In this document: positions 36,501 through 48,500 of the stretch, piece by piece
Numbering within the stretch: the stretch's first letter is position 1
Layout of the letters: each line of letters starts with the position of its first letter
DNA from: Hippasteria phrygiana
Lineage: Eukaryota; Echinodermata; Asteroidea; Valvatida; Goniasteridae
Direction of reading: 5' to 3'
Assembly (NCBI GenBank): GCA_037893225.1
Contig: JAZGUH010000229.1
Span: 558,001 to 622,000 of the forward strand
Length of the DNA stretch: 64,000 nt
Notes under the pieces: generated by a model
What the model was told of the DNA's origin: nothing
The model's database searches: none
Seen by the model: the letters and a program-made list of their open reading frames with translations, nothing else
Made by a program: the position numbers and the translations under genes

Positions 36501-39500
36501 TGCGTACGGTTGACACAAATACGTGCGCGGATTGAAAATTGCCACCTGGCCGGTTGACGTCTATGTGTGCCAATCTCTGCATTTTCAATCCATTATTGGG
36601 GTATTGTGTACGTTATTCAATTCAATTCAATTTCTGGTTTATTCAAATAACACCAAGTAAAAAGTCAAAGACTTACACGACTTGGTTTACAAAGGTAGAA
36701 TAGAAACAATAAAAGAATTAGTAATTACAGCATTAAATTTCAATTTCATTGCTAAAAAGATGCTTGGATACACCAAACAAACAACCGTTAAAAAACAGAC
36801 AAATATACAACAAAAAAACAACAGGTACAAAACTATAAGGATTGGGTGTTGAGAATATGAATCATTGAAGGAACCGGGGATTGTTTATATCTTTGAGTTT
36901 TTGTCCGAGGATTAAGAAATTGTTGTGTATGTCGTAGAGTATGGTTTGATAAGTACTCAGATTTTCGCTCGTTTGGTAATAAATGGCGATGCCTATCAGA
37001 TGTAAGGAGGGTTTTTGCAAATTTAGAAATCAAATGCTCACGCCTGTATTTTAATAACTCAATATTATGATAATTTAAAAGATCCTGATACGACAAAATA
37101 TTTGGGTAAGAAATTATACGTAGAGCCCTTTTTTGAACACGTTCAATGCTTTGTGATTGGGATTCTGTAATTCCAGATGACCACACAACCACACCAGATT
37201 CCAGTAATGGACGTATATACAACTTGTAAATTACAATGAGATCTGCAGTTTCAACTTGGTTTCTTTTTAGTTTACTGAGGACATAAAGTCGACGAGATGC
37301 GTTAGTAATAAGATGGTGAACTTGTTGGTCCCATTTCAAATCATTTTGTATAATTACACCAAGAAGTTTGATTGATGAAACTACTTCAAGTTGCAAATCA
37401 TTAACTTCTAAATGCACATCAGGAATTTTACCACGTAAAAAAGATATTTGCATTGTCTTGCATTTCAATGGATTCAATTTCATATCATTGACATTGCACC
37501 AGGTCATAAGAGAATTGACATTTAACTGTAAATTTGACTGTTTGCCTCTGGCAGTGATCTCAACAAGACTGAGGTCATCGACGTATTTCCAGCGATTTGT
37601 GGTTTCAATAGCAGCGTCATTAACCATAGCTAAAAAAAGGATTGGCCCCAGTTTTGTACCCTGTGGGACACCGCAGGTCACCCCAAGGAGAGTTGAGATG
37701 ACTCTCTGATAACGAACAGTCTGAGATCGGTTTGAAAGAAAACTACAAATAGTGGGGAGAATGGCTGGGTTCACCCCCAACTGAATAAGTTTTTCAACAA
37801 CAGTTGTGTGGTTAATGTGATCAAATGCTTTACTAAAATCAATTACGCATAAGTTAACAAAATTCCCACCCTTATCGATATTCCTATGAATTGTATCCAA
37901 CATATCAATGAGATAATGTGAAATCGAACTACCTTTCATGTTGCCAAACTGCTGGGGATCAATAACACATCTAATGTCTTTCATCACCCAATCAGCTAAA
38001 AAACCTTCAAATACTCGTGCAATTACTGATGTGATAGATATTGGGCGCAATTGATCAAAATTGTTAACGTTAGTGGTCTTTGGCACAGGACAAATAGATG
38101 CATTTTTCCAAATAGTAGGAAAACAACCAGCTTCAAGACAAACATTAAATATGTGAGTTAATGGTTCCGATATTTCGTAAGCAAATTCTTTCAGTAATTT
38201 AACTGGACAATCATTAGGGTGAGTAGCTTTGGATGTATTGAGTTGACGTAATCGTTTATAGACCTGATAACGGTATATTACAGGTGGTGGTGAAGGAGCA
38301 GGTAAATAAGATGATAATGCTTGGCTGGATAAACCTCTTGTTTCCATTTCGCTTGGCTGCATAACCCGGCCTGGCGCCCCGGGTTCTCCCATGTAATGCC
38401 CGGTGGCAAGGGGTTAAGGACAAAAAGGAGGAATTTGGAGGATTGAGGGTCTTTGGAAGTTAAAGCATCGTAGGATTTTGTAGGATTGAGGGCATAAGAG
38501 GAATTTGCCTCTGGAGGAAAATGGAGGATCCAGGTCATCAGGCCCAATCTGATGCTGGTTGATTTCGGAGGATTGAGGTTACTAGGGTGTTTACAAAAAC
38601 CCCTGGAGGATCTTGGAGGATTCATGCAATGGTCCCCATAAGAGGATTTTGGAGGATTTAGGTTACATGCAGCTTTATCACTTTGAAATCAGAGGATGTC
38701 GGAGGATTCAGGTTACTTGGAGGAAAAATGGTGGAGGGAGTTTTAGGTTATCAATTTACTGTTGTGTAGGTTTTTTTTCTATTTTTGTTTTATAGTTTTT
38801 CTGTAAAGGGTTTTGTGATTTTTAATGTAAAATGCTTTGTTAGGAATAAATCATTATTATCATTATTATCATTATTCGTCATCTTCATCATCATTATCAG
38901 AACTAAAGAAATACTTCAAAACACGTATATAATGACTGGATGAGTGGTCTTACCCCTGACACCACGCACACTGTGACGGCCCCACTGTGGACTGATCCGG
39001 AACCAGTTCGTCCTTTGTGGCATCGTAAGCACAATTCAGTTCTGGTAGGACAAAAAACAACACAATGCCATACTCCACGTTACCCGACTGCCTCTGGCCC
39101 TCATACGCAGTGTTTAAATACAGTCATGCTATTTAGCGTCAACAAACCCGATCAGCGTCAACAAAGCGTCAACAAGCTCAAAATGCACATTTAAGCTTCA
39201 CAAAAGCTATACTTGTATTCAACAAACTCTCGCATCTCGTATTATGTCAGAAATTGGGCGAATTCTCGTTCACAATCCCACATAAAAACGAAATTTTATG
39301 ACGACAAAATTACGATGAATGGCGCCGCCATCTTTGTTTTCTCTTTTGCGCATGCGCGATTGCACCATGTCCCAGAAAAACAAGAAAAAGCACCGTTGAT
39401 GTCGTACTTTTTCACTTAAAAATCGCACATTTTAAGATACTTTTAAATACTAATGATACTTTTAAATAATCACAGGAGCCCACTAAATATTGTGAACAAC

Positions 39501-42500
39501 ATGTTTAAGCTTAACAGTGCTTTTACAAGTTGTTGACGCTTTGTTGACGCTTGTTGACGCTATTTAGCATGACCTTTAAATGTAATACAGCCAGTTGAGA
39601 ATGTATACAGGGTAGAGGCAGTCAGGCTAACTATAAGGTTTTACCAACTATCTAAGCTAGTAGAGTGCATGTGTTTGGGGACGTTGGGTATATGGTATTA
39701 CAATTGCGTGTTACAGACGACACCGGTCCTTTTTGCTAGTTCTGAGCATCTGCACGTAGTTCTGAGCATGCGCACGACTGGTGAGAACAATGGAAAAGGA
39801 CCACCGTAAAAATGCCAAGTAAACATCGATGGAGAAAGAAGCTTTCTGCAAGTTCATTCGCAGAACTTGATCTCTCTTGTCCGTGTATGTATTTTCCGTG
39901 TTCATGAATCTATTCCGAGGTTTTACCGCTTGTACATGAAGTGATAGCGCAGCGTGTTTCCCCGACATTTCCTGCCGCAACACGAGGTTCGTCGCCCACC
40001 ACACACAGTGCATCACGCACGTTTTACCGCACGACAAACGGACAGTGTTGGCCAGTTTCCCGTCGCGGCTAGCGTTGTGCATAGTGTGGTGTGCACGACC
40101 TAAATTCTCCATTATTTTAGAGAATTATCACCCGTAAATATTTTTGATCATTAATTAAGGCAAGTTTTTATCACGTTTTGTGGCCATTTTTTTATATAGC
40201 TTTCGTCGCGTAAATGGAAATAGTTCAGACTGAAATTCACATATAATTGAATACCCCATAAAAAAAAAATTGGCAAAAAAATAAATTTCCGACCTACATA
40301 CCCTATTTTTGAAAGGCATGTAATCGGAAGAACTATTTTTGTTTGGCCCAAGCTCTATAGCTTTACAGTGTAAACTGCATTTTCACAAGTGTTAAAAACA
40401 TCAATAAGTATTGTTTTTCCATGCACCCTGGTTTTGTTTTTCATTGTCTGAGAAATTACTAAGTAATATGTTATTTCAGTTGCGGGTGCTCAATTCCATA
40501 ATCTGGAACCGGTTCCGGATATTAGCAATACACATATTAGAGAAAGGGCATCTGGGTTACACGACGGAAGCACTGACCGTGACGCGGGAAGGCATACATC
40601 TTGCCCTCTATCAACCGGCCGTGGAGCTTCTTGGCAAGCTCGTACAGCTCCCCGCCCTGCCGCAGCCAATCAGGCGGGACGTTGGGCTTCTCGATCTGAG
40701 AGAGGGCGCTGCAGATCAGACAGCGGAATAGCTGCTGGTTCTCCAGGGCGTCCCGGGTGTTCTCAATGACGATGTTCTGGTGCACGCCGACCACCCCTGT
40801 GACCAAGAAGAAAGGTCTACGAAGTCAGGTGTGAGCCAAAACTCGAATTTCATGCAAATATCCACTAGCCCAACGGGCTAGTAGTGATCAAACTAGACGG
40901 TCTGAATTCGCTGTGGACTTTCAGTGCAGGTGTGCTGTCGACTACTATTTTGGAGTAGAAAGACAATAAACAAAGTAGGAGAATAGTAGGATCAAAATTA
41001 AAACAAAAACAAACAAGATGGGACAAAAGTAGGACTTTGGAGGACCCAATCAGGGTAAAAGTAGGACTTTTAGAGCACCCAATTAGGGTAAAAGTAGGAC
41101 TTTTAGAGCACCCAATCAGGATAAAAGTAGGACTTTGGAGGACCCAATCAGGATAAAAGTAGGACTTTGGAGGACCCAATCAGGATAAAAGTAGGACTTT
41201 GGAGCACCCAATCAGGATAAAAGTAGGACTTTGGAGCACCCAATCAGGATAAAAGTAGGACTTTGGAGCACCCAATCAGGGTAAAAGTAGGACTTTGGAG
41301 CACCCAAAAAGGGTAAAAGTAGGACTTTGGAGCACCCAATCAGGATAAAAGTAGGACTTTGGAGCACCCAATCAGGATAAAAGTAGGACTTTGGAGCACC
41401 CAATCAGGATAAAAGTAGGACTTTGGAGGACCCAATCAGGGTAAAAGTAGGACTTTTAGAGCACCCAATCAGGATAAAAGTAGGACTTTGGAGCACCCAA
41501 TCAGGATAAAAGTAGGACTTTGGAGCACCCAATCAGGATAAAAGTTGGACTTTGGAGCACCCAATCGGGATAAAAGTAGGACTTTGGAGCACCCAATCAG
41601 GATAAAAGTAGGACTTTTGGTGGACCAAAGCAGGATATAAGTTGGACTTTGGTGGACCAAAATCAGGATAAAAGTAGGACTTTGGAGGACCCAATCAGGA
41701 TAAAAGTAGGACTTTGGAGGACCCAATCAGGATAAAAGTAGGACTTTGGAGCACCCAATCAGGATAAAAGTAGGACTTTGGAGCACCCAATCAGGATAAA
41801 AGTAAGACTTTTGGTGGACCAAATCAGGATATAAGTTGGACTTTGGTGGACCAAAATCAGGATAAAAGTAGGACTTTTGTGGGCTTTCAGGAGTTGTTTT
41901 CGTTAAGATTTGCCCAAGTCCACAGCATCACAAGCCTCATTTGGCATGTTCTGTACTCACAATACTTGTGCTCCATCCTCAACTAAGCTCTTGCAAGTAA
42001 AGTTGCAGTACTCCTGCACCCAAGCCCTTCATTGTGCGATTTTCATATGAAAGTGTGTAACACTTATGAACAATATTCAATGTGATTTCTTTTTCAATGA
42101 GTTCTGGGACAAAAAGTATAAGAAAAAGAAACTTCAAGAAAAAAATAGGAACGTTCATGCAGGTTTGTTTAAATAGGCAAATGCTTACCAGTGCGTTTGT
42201 AGATGTAGTGGTGTACGTCGGCGACCACTGATGGGTGGAGGTGGTATTTCTCAACAAACACCTCTTCCATGGCCGCTGCGAGTCTCTGTACGTATTTGTC
42301 CTGTGTTGTGTCAGGGTGGGTGGGGAAGAAGGGGGTGGAAGGTGAAATAGTAACTCGATTTAATGAACTCAAAAATATTCTTTCTGTTTGTGACCAGGGG
42401 TGTGCATTTTTGCAAGTAGTACAGGGACCGGGTACCCGATTGAAAAACAAGCACGGGTACCCGATTGAAAAACAAGCACGGGTACCCGATTGAAAAACAA

Positions 42501-45500
42501 GCACGGGTACCCGATTGAAAAACAAGCACGCGTACCCGATTGAAAAACAAGCACGCGTACCCGATTGAAAAACAAGCACGCGTACCCGATTGATAAACAA
42601 GCACGGGTACCCAATTCAAAAACAAACACGGGTACCCGATTGAAAAACAAGCACGCGTACCCAATTGAAAAACAAGCACGCGTACCCGATTGAAAAACAA
42701 GCACGGGTACCCGATTCAAAAACAAACACGGGTACCCGGGTACCCACTAAAGAAAGCCAATCCCAAAATTTAAATCTCGGAAATTGCTGATAATATCGTT
42801 CGTAAAGGTCCGCATGTTAATACTACCACTGTGCATCAATGCAGAAAAATGCTAGTGTGTACAGTGAGCTCTGTAACTTAACTGTGTAAATTGCATTTTG
42901 AAAATTCCCCACAAATGTAGAGCCAATGATTTTCCTTTTCAGAAAAGTCAATTTTCCATTTCGCCTATTAGAACAGTGTACAAAAATCTGTTTCATTTCC
43001 ATTTGACATTATTTCATGCACAATGAAAGAGGCCAATTCCGTTAATTCTGTTTGGTTTCCACTCAAACGGAAAATCATTGGCCCTACAAATGACATTCCA
43101 AAACTTTCTTTTTCATTGTCTGAGAAATTACTAAGTCATGTGTTAATTCGGTTACAGGTAGTCGATTCCATAATCTGGAACCGGTTCCTGACATTAGCGG
43201 TCAGGTACTCGGATGCACAACCCTGGCTGTGATGTTATATGCAGTCATTAACCCTAACAGCCCAAGGCTTTTTACTAGAATCCTTCCCTAACCACACAAA
43301 CTCCAACACTGTGTAGTAAACCAATGGCACATTCTTTGTACTTAGACAAAATCAGGGCATCAAGTCCCATGCAAAGTGATGGTGCCAAGGCTCTACAGTA
43401 CCCAATCACACAAAATTCAACACAAATGGGGTGTTTGATTTTGGCAGGTTAGGGAAGGTTAGGGTTAATCTTGCCACGCCTCTAATGTAAAGTGTAAGTA
43501 AGACGTCTGCACTAGTAAGCATAGGGTCACGGGTTCGAGTCCAGCCAGATTTTTGTTTTTTCTCACAGGTTTTCGGATCAAAGCACCGAGCACACAGGGT
43601 AAAAAGAATGTAGGATGAGTATTAGCCCTCAAACCCCTCCCCCCATTTTCTTACCAGGAGTGAGCGGTCTCCGCCCACCGTGCACATGTCGTCCTGGTCA
43701 AACTCGATGTAGGTGTCGATCTGTTCGTGCGGCGCCCCCCATGCTTTGGTCAGCATCCCCCGAGGTAGGCGGGGCAACGGGCGACCTGCCCCCAAAAGAC
43801 AAACAGACAAGCTCACTCAAAGATACCCGGAGCATTTCATATTGCCTACATGCGGTACCGATTGCAGTACCGCTGTTTTTCTTTGCGGCAACGCATTCCT
43901 TAGGCCAAAAAACGTTTTAAAATTTTTTTATATTTTTAAATTGAAGAAATTTTCTAAATCTCACCTTTTCCCGCACAAAATGAACAAGTTTGATTAAAAT
44001 CATTGTCTTTAAATACAGCTACGACGGCACAATCGCGCATTTCACCATCTCACTTTTAAATAAGCTTACTTTTTGCCTCCCGACTTCCGAGTTACACGAC
44101 ATGTAGTATTGTTTTCATGGATGGTTAAAAAAAAGATTTAAAAAGAAATTGACTCGCCATCCAGATTTTTTCCATTTGAGGCCAATACAATTTTTGTTTT
44201 GCCTTAATACCTCAAACCTAGCCGATACATGGGAAGCCATGCAGCTTGAATACCTGAATAATCACGAGGTCAAAACTGTGCCAATTTACTCCAATCTGAT
44301 TGGTTCTTCATCTTCAGCGTCAACTGCCCATCACTCACTGAACGAACAATTTCTTGTAGTATATTAGCTAACTCCTTGGGTAACTTTATTAGAAAGTATC
44401 CTGAATCCGCCAAAATCCACCTATTTTGTCATGCACAAAAAGTTGGTTTTGGTGACTGCTCAATATGGAGGTATCCTGAATCCATCAAAATCCTGCAGTA
44501 ACGCTAGGCTTACAATCCTCAATCCATCAAAATCCCCCAGTTTTCAATATGGAGGTATCCTGAATCCGGCGAAATCCTCCAAAACAGGAAGAGGATTTTG
44601 ATGGATTTATGTACGTTAGGGTAATAGAAAACATACCTTTCACCCCTACAAGGGCAATAAAATGGTTGCGTCCGGAGCTGCTCCATGCAATACACAATGG
44701 CTTGTTGAGTGTACCATCCTTTCCACAACAGTCCTTGCGGGGGACAAACACTGGTAAAAATACTCCTGAGGGGCAAAAAAAAGAAAGCACAAGGATATAA
44801 TTAAGATGAACGAAAGTGCCGAAACGGGGCAAAACGGATGTGATTTTTGGCGACGAAGCAAAACACTGTATTCCAGTTTTGTCGCGACAACAGGAACGCA
44901 CTGATGAATTAAATGATTTTTTTTAATGAAAGTTCGCCCTGAACAAGGTTAACCCTAACCCTGCCAGACGCAGCACAGTGCATCTGTGGTGACAGCTTGA
45001 CCTTGCTGCACTCTGCACACAAGTTAATGTGACAAAGTATGCAATCTGATGCGTCTGGCAGGGTTTCTAGCCAAAATACCCTGGAGGGTTAGGGTTAATT
45101 AAAAGCCACTTCACGTACGGAGCTACAAAAAGAAAAAGAAAAAGAAATCAAAGATTGTGTAGTGTAGGGCCCCTCTTTATTTTTTAATTAAAATAGAGTC
45201 AAGGGTATTTTTTCTCATTCCAAAATGATTTTTTAACCTAAAGCAGACTTATCTTAATTCTTTTGACATCCTTTTTGGTAATTTTGAACAGTTTATTGCG
45301 GTAGAAAATGCAATTTTCTTATACGCGCTTTACGGCAGTTGCCATGCGAATCAACGCGGTTTTGTGTGTTTACTGCGCGTCGCGGTAATCGCCATCTTTA
45401 TTTTCGCGTTGCATTTTGTCGTCTTCATCGCCGCTTTACCCAAAAATTTCCCTCAAAAACTAAAACCCTGCTCTTTATCTACGGCATACCTGTTGGTTTG

Positions 45501-48500
45501 TAATGTCGCTAACTAGTTTGGCAGTTCCATTAAACCTAAAAGTGGATTTTCGTTCCCTTATAGGGAACAGGGCCCTACACTACTACAAGAGGTAGGAATT
45601 AATATTCCTCTTGAAGCAGGAAAGATCGTACGATGAAGGGAAACATGCAACAGGCAAAGAATTCTGTCGAGATGCAGAATCAGGGAAAACGTTATTGGCA
45701 TAGCTTTTTGTCTTTAAAGCAATTTCTTCATTTTTAAATTTCTGGACATCCACCGGATTTTTTTAACATTCGGTTTGAGTTCTACTATTATCGGTTTTGA
45801 TTTTGGAAACCGGATATTCGAAAGCAATCTTAATAATAAAAATGAAGCCTTCCATTTTTTTCTAAAACAGACTAAAGAAAACAACTGGAACATCCTCCAA
45901 TTTGCTCTATGGTCTCTGATTGTAACTGCATTCACTTGCTAGTGGTCTTTTTCTTTAGTGTAAGAATAGCCCGCCTATCCATTTTTTCTACGGTGGTGTG
46001 AAACGTGCCGTGGTCTACTGCTGCTTATGTTGGTGGGTGAGTTGGTGGGTGGGTGAGTTTGTTTTTGCATTCAATAGGGGACCTTTAACAAAAGAGGACA
46101 ATAGGGTCCCCGATTGAGAAAGGTCCCCGTTTGAAAATCGTGTACAAATCCAATGGGAGGCAAGTACAAACAAAAAAGGGACAATAGGAGGACCCCCGAT
46201 TGCACCCGTTTACACACTTGTGTGGGTTGGTGAGTATGTATATACCGGCAATCGTGGACTAGGGACAAAAGGGTTAGGTCATAGACAAAGGGTCCACGTT
46301 TGACCGAACGTCCACGATTAAAAATCGTGTACAAAACCAATGGGAGGCCTTCCGAAAAAGTTAGAGTACAAACAAAAGAGGAACAATGGGACGTCCACGA
46401 TTGCAGGTATTTACACACTTGGGTGGGTGGGTGAGTGGGAGGGTTGGTTGGTTAACGTTGGTTGGTGGGTGGACAGTTTACTCGGGTGTATATTTCCATG
46501 CCACGCGTGTATCACGGCTTTGCAAGTGCGTTGGGAATAGCCGTTTTGGTAACACTGATGCGCATGTGTCTAATCTGGTCTAATCTGCAAATTACATCAC
46601 GCCCCATTGCATTGCAAAATTCGCGATTGTACGGTTCGTGGACCGAGTGAAGTTTTAATGCGTAAACCCGACGTGGGCTGTACCACTTGGTACTTGTTTT
46701 CAACATTATAGCCCTGGAGTGTTTTTGTAAAGGCCCAGTGGTCACTGAATCCTGCAAACTACATCCAGTCATTGGGAGGGCTTTTCATGCCTCACCTCAC
46801 TCATCAATTTTTCGTTGCCATGAGTATGAGCTAGATGGGAACTTTCGGTAAAAATCTGATAAAAAAATCTGAATAAAATTAGGATAACTGGATTTTGACA
46901 TCTCTGATTTTTCCCACCAATAGGAATGGCACAAAAATTTCACAACTAAAAATGTTGCGTCCTAGGGTCTATTTCTTTCGGATCACGGATCCGGCTGTTC
47001 GTTTGGATGGGCGGATCCTTCTCCATAGACAGATTTGTCAAGAGATCCAAAATGGTGATAATGTCGGTTTCCAAAATACTTGTCATAATGTATGCTTAAA
47101 ATCAGCATAAGAACACATTTTATGCATACATTTTATGCATACATTTTAACCACCCTGTACAGTGATATAGGAGAGCTGTTATCACGACACCTGCTGCAAA
47201 CACGACACCAGGTATCTGAATCTACTTTTCCATTTGTTTGAGCAAACGGGAAAGTTGTACAGTAAGATCAAATACCTGAATAATCTCCCGAGCTTTGGAG
47301 ACCCTTCAGAGAATCCAGAAGAATGATCGGTCGATGCAGGACGTTGGCTAAACCAAATATGTGGATATTCTGCAATCCGAAGGCTTCTGTCTCCGTGGGC
47401 AGATAGTCGGGGTCGCTCTCCGCAATGATCTGATCCCACTCGCTGCCTGTGAGGAAATCCTTGAACTGGCTCTTGTATTGTGCGATCCGGGCTAGGAAAT
47501 GGGCCTTGAGGTTGGTGCGTAGGGCGTGCCAGAATAGCTCCCGGCCCACCAGGGCGCGGGAGATGCCGTGGACGAGACAGTGCCCGTCGCCATCGGCATG
47601 GATCGGAATAAGCACCTCCTGGTTCCCGTTGAGCTGGTTGACGAAGTCCAGCGTGTCGCGGAGGTACTTGGCACTGCCCGTTTGGTCTCGGCCATATCCC
47701 ATAATGCCGATGTGCTCCGGCTGCAAGAGGAAGGCGCGGCTACCCAGAATGCTGCAGTCAAAGACATCGGTGCCTTGGTTGAGGGCAGTAAGCGGCTGCG
47801 CCTTACCTAGTCAAAAGATGCGAAAAAATATTTAAAAAAAAAATTATATTTACTTTTGTTTTTATATTTAATTTATATAGCACAGATTTCATTACAAATA
47901 TGTACTACGCTTTGAAATAACTCACGTACAAAGAATTTATATTGCAAACATTATAGCAAACTTGAAATTTAAACAAGAACTGAAAAAAAATTTATGAAAC
48001 TTTAAAATCTATCAAAAATTGTATACAGAAACATTAAACACACAATCTCAAAAGTCACATAATTAAAACCACCACATATATCAAAAGTAAAACATTGACC
48101 CTGTGTATTTACATAATAATAGTAAAGTCCACATATCAACCATGAACACAGCATTCAACGGACAACTGATGATCGACACTTGACAATTTGGAAAGTTTAC
48201 TGGCTGTCCGCACTGGACTTAATTTGGTAAAGTTGACAGCAGTCTCCGTACGTTTTACCAAACAAAGTCCAATGCGGACACGGCTTAACTTGAAACCACA
48301 ATCGGTTGTATACCAAAGCCATGGTACTAGACCTTACCTTGCTTGTCCATCCCGTAGTGGGTTAGCAGCGGACTTAGAAGCTTACAGTGGTAGTTGGACA
48401 ACCCCAGCACCTTGACGGAATCGGCCGTCTGCTTGGGCACCATGTTCCCATACAGCAGGTTACGCACCATGTTGTGCAGTGCCACCTCGGGGTCGGTGAC

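Larger units (their letters stand above)
36492..38416. mobile_element. TTAA MITE family A, copy 5, split by a LINE
   Basis: The left part 36492-36615 (TTAACCCCTTGCGTACGG...gtgtacgtta) and right part 38350-38416 (cgcttggctgc...GCAAGGGGTTAA) abut in intact relatives. The LINE 36616-38349 sits exactly between them. Confidence 0.85.

Noticed and set aside
39711..40112. 133-residue open frame in VCPIP1 intron 6
   Set aside because: No domain recognised, opposite logic to flanking splice sites, and no clear codon pattern; probably chance or repeat-derived.
41025..41880. 32-bp direct repeats suggestive of CRISPR
   Set aside because: The units are head-to-tail with no differing spacers, and the host is an animal genome; it is a minisatellite.
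46895..47110. 71-residue frame as a mariner transposase remnant
   Set aside because: A mariner-type end (accaccctgta) lies nearby, but I could not see a DDE/D motif or the matching end, so the evidence is too thin.
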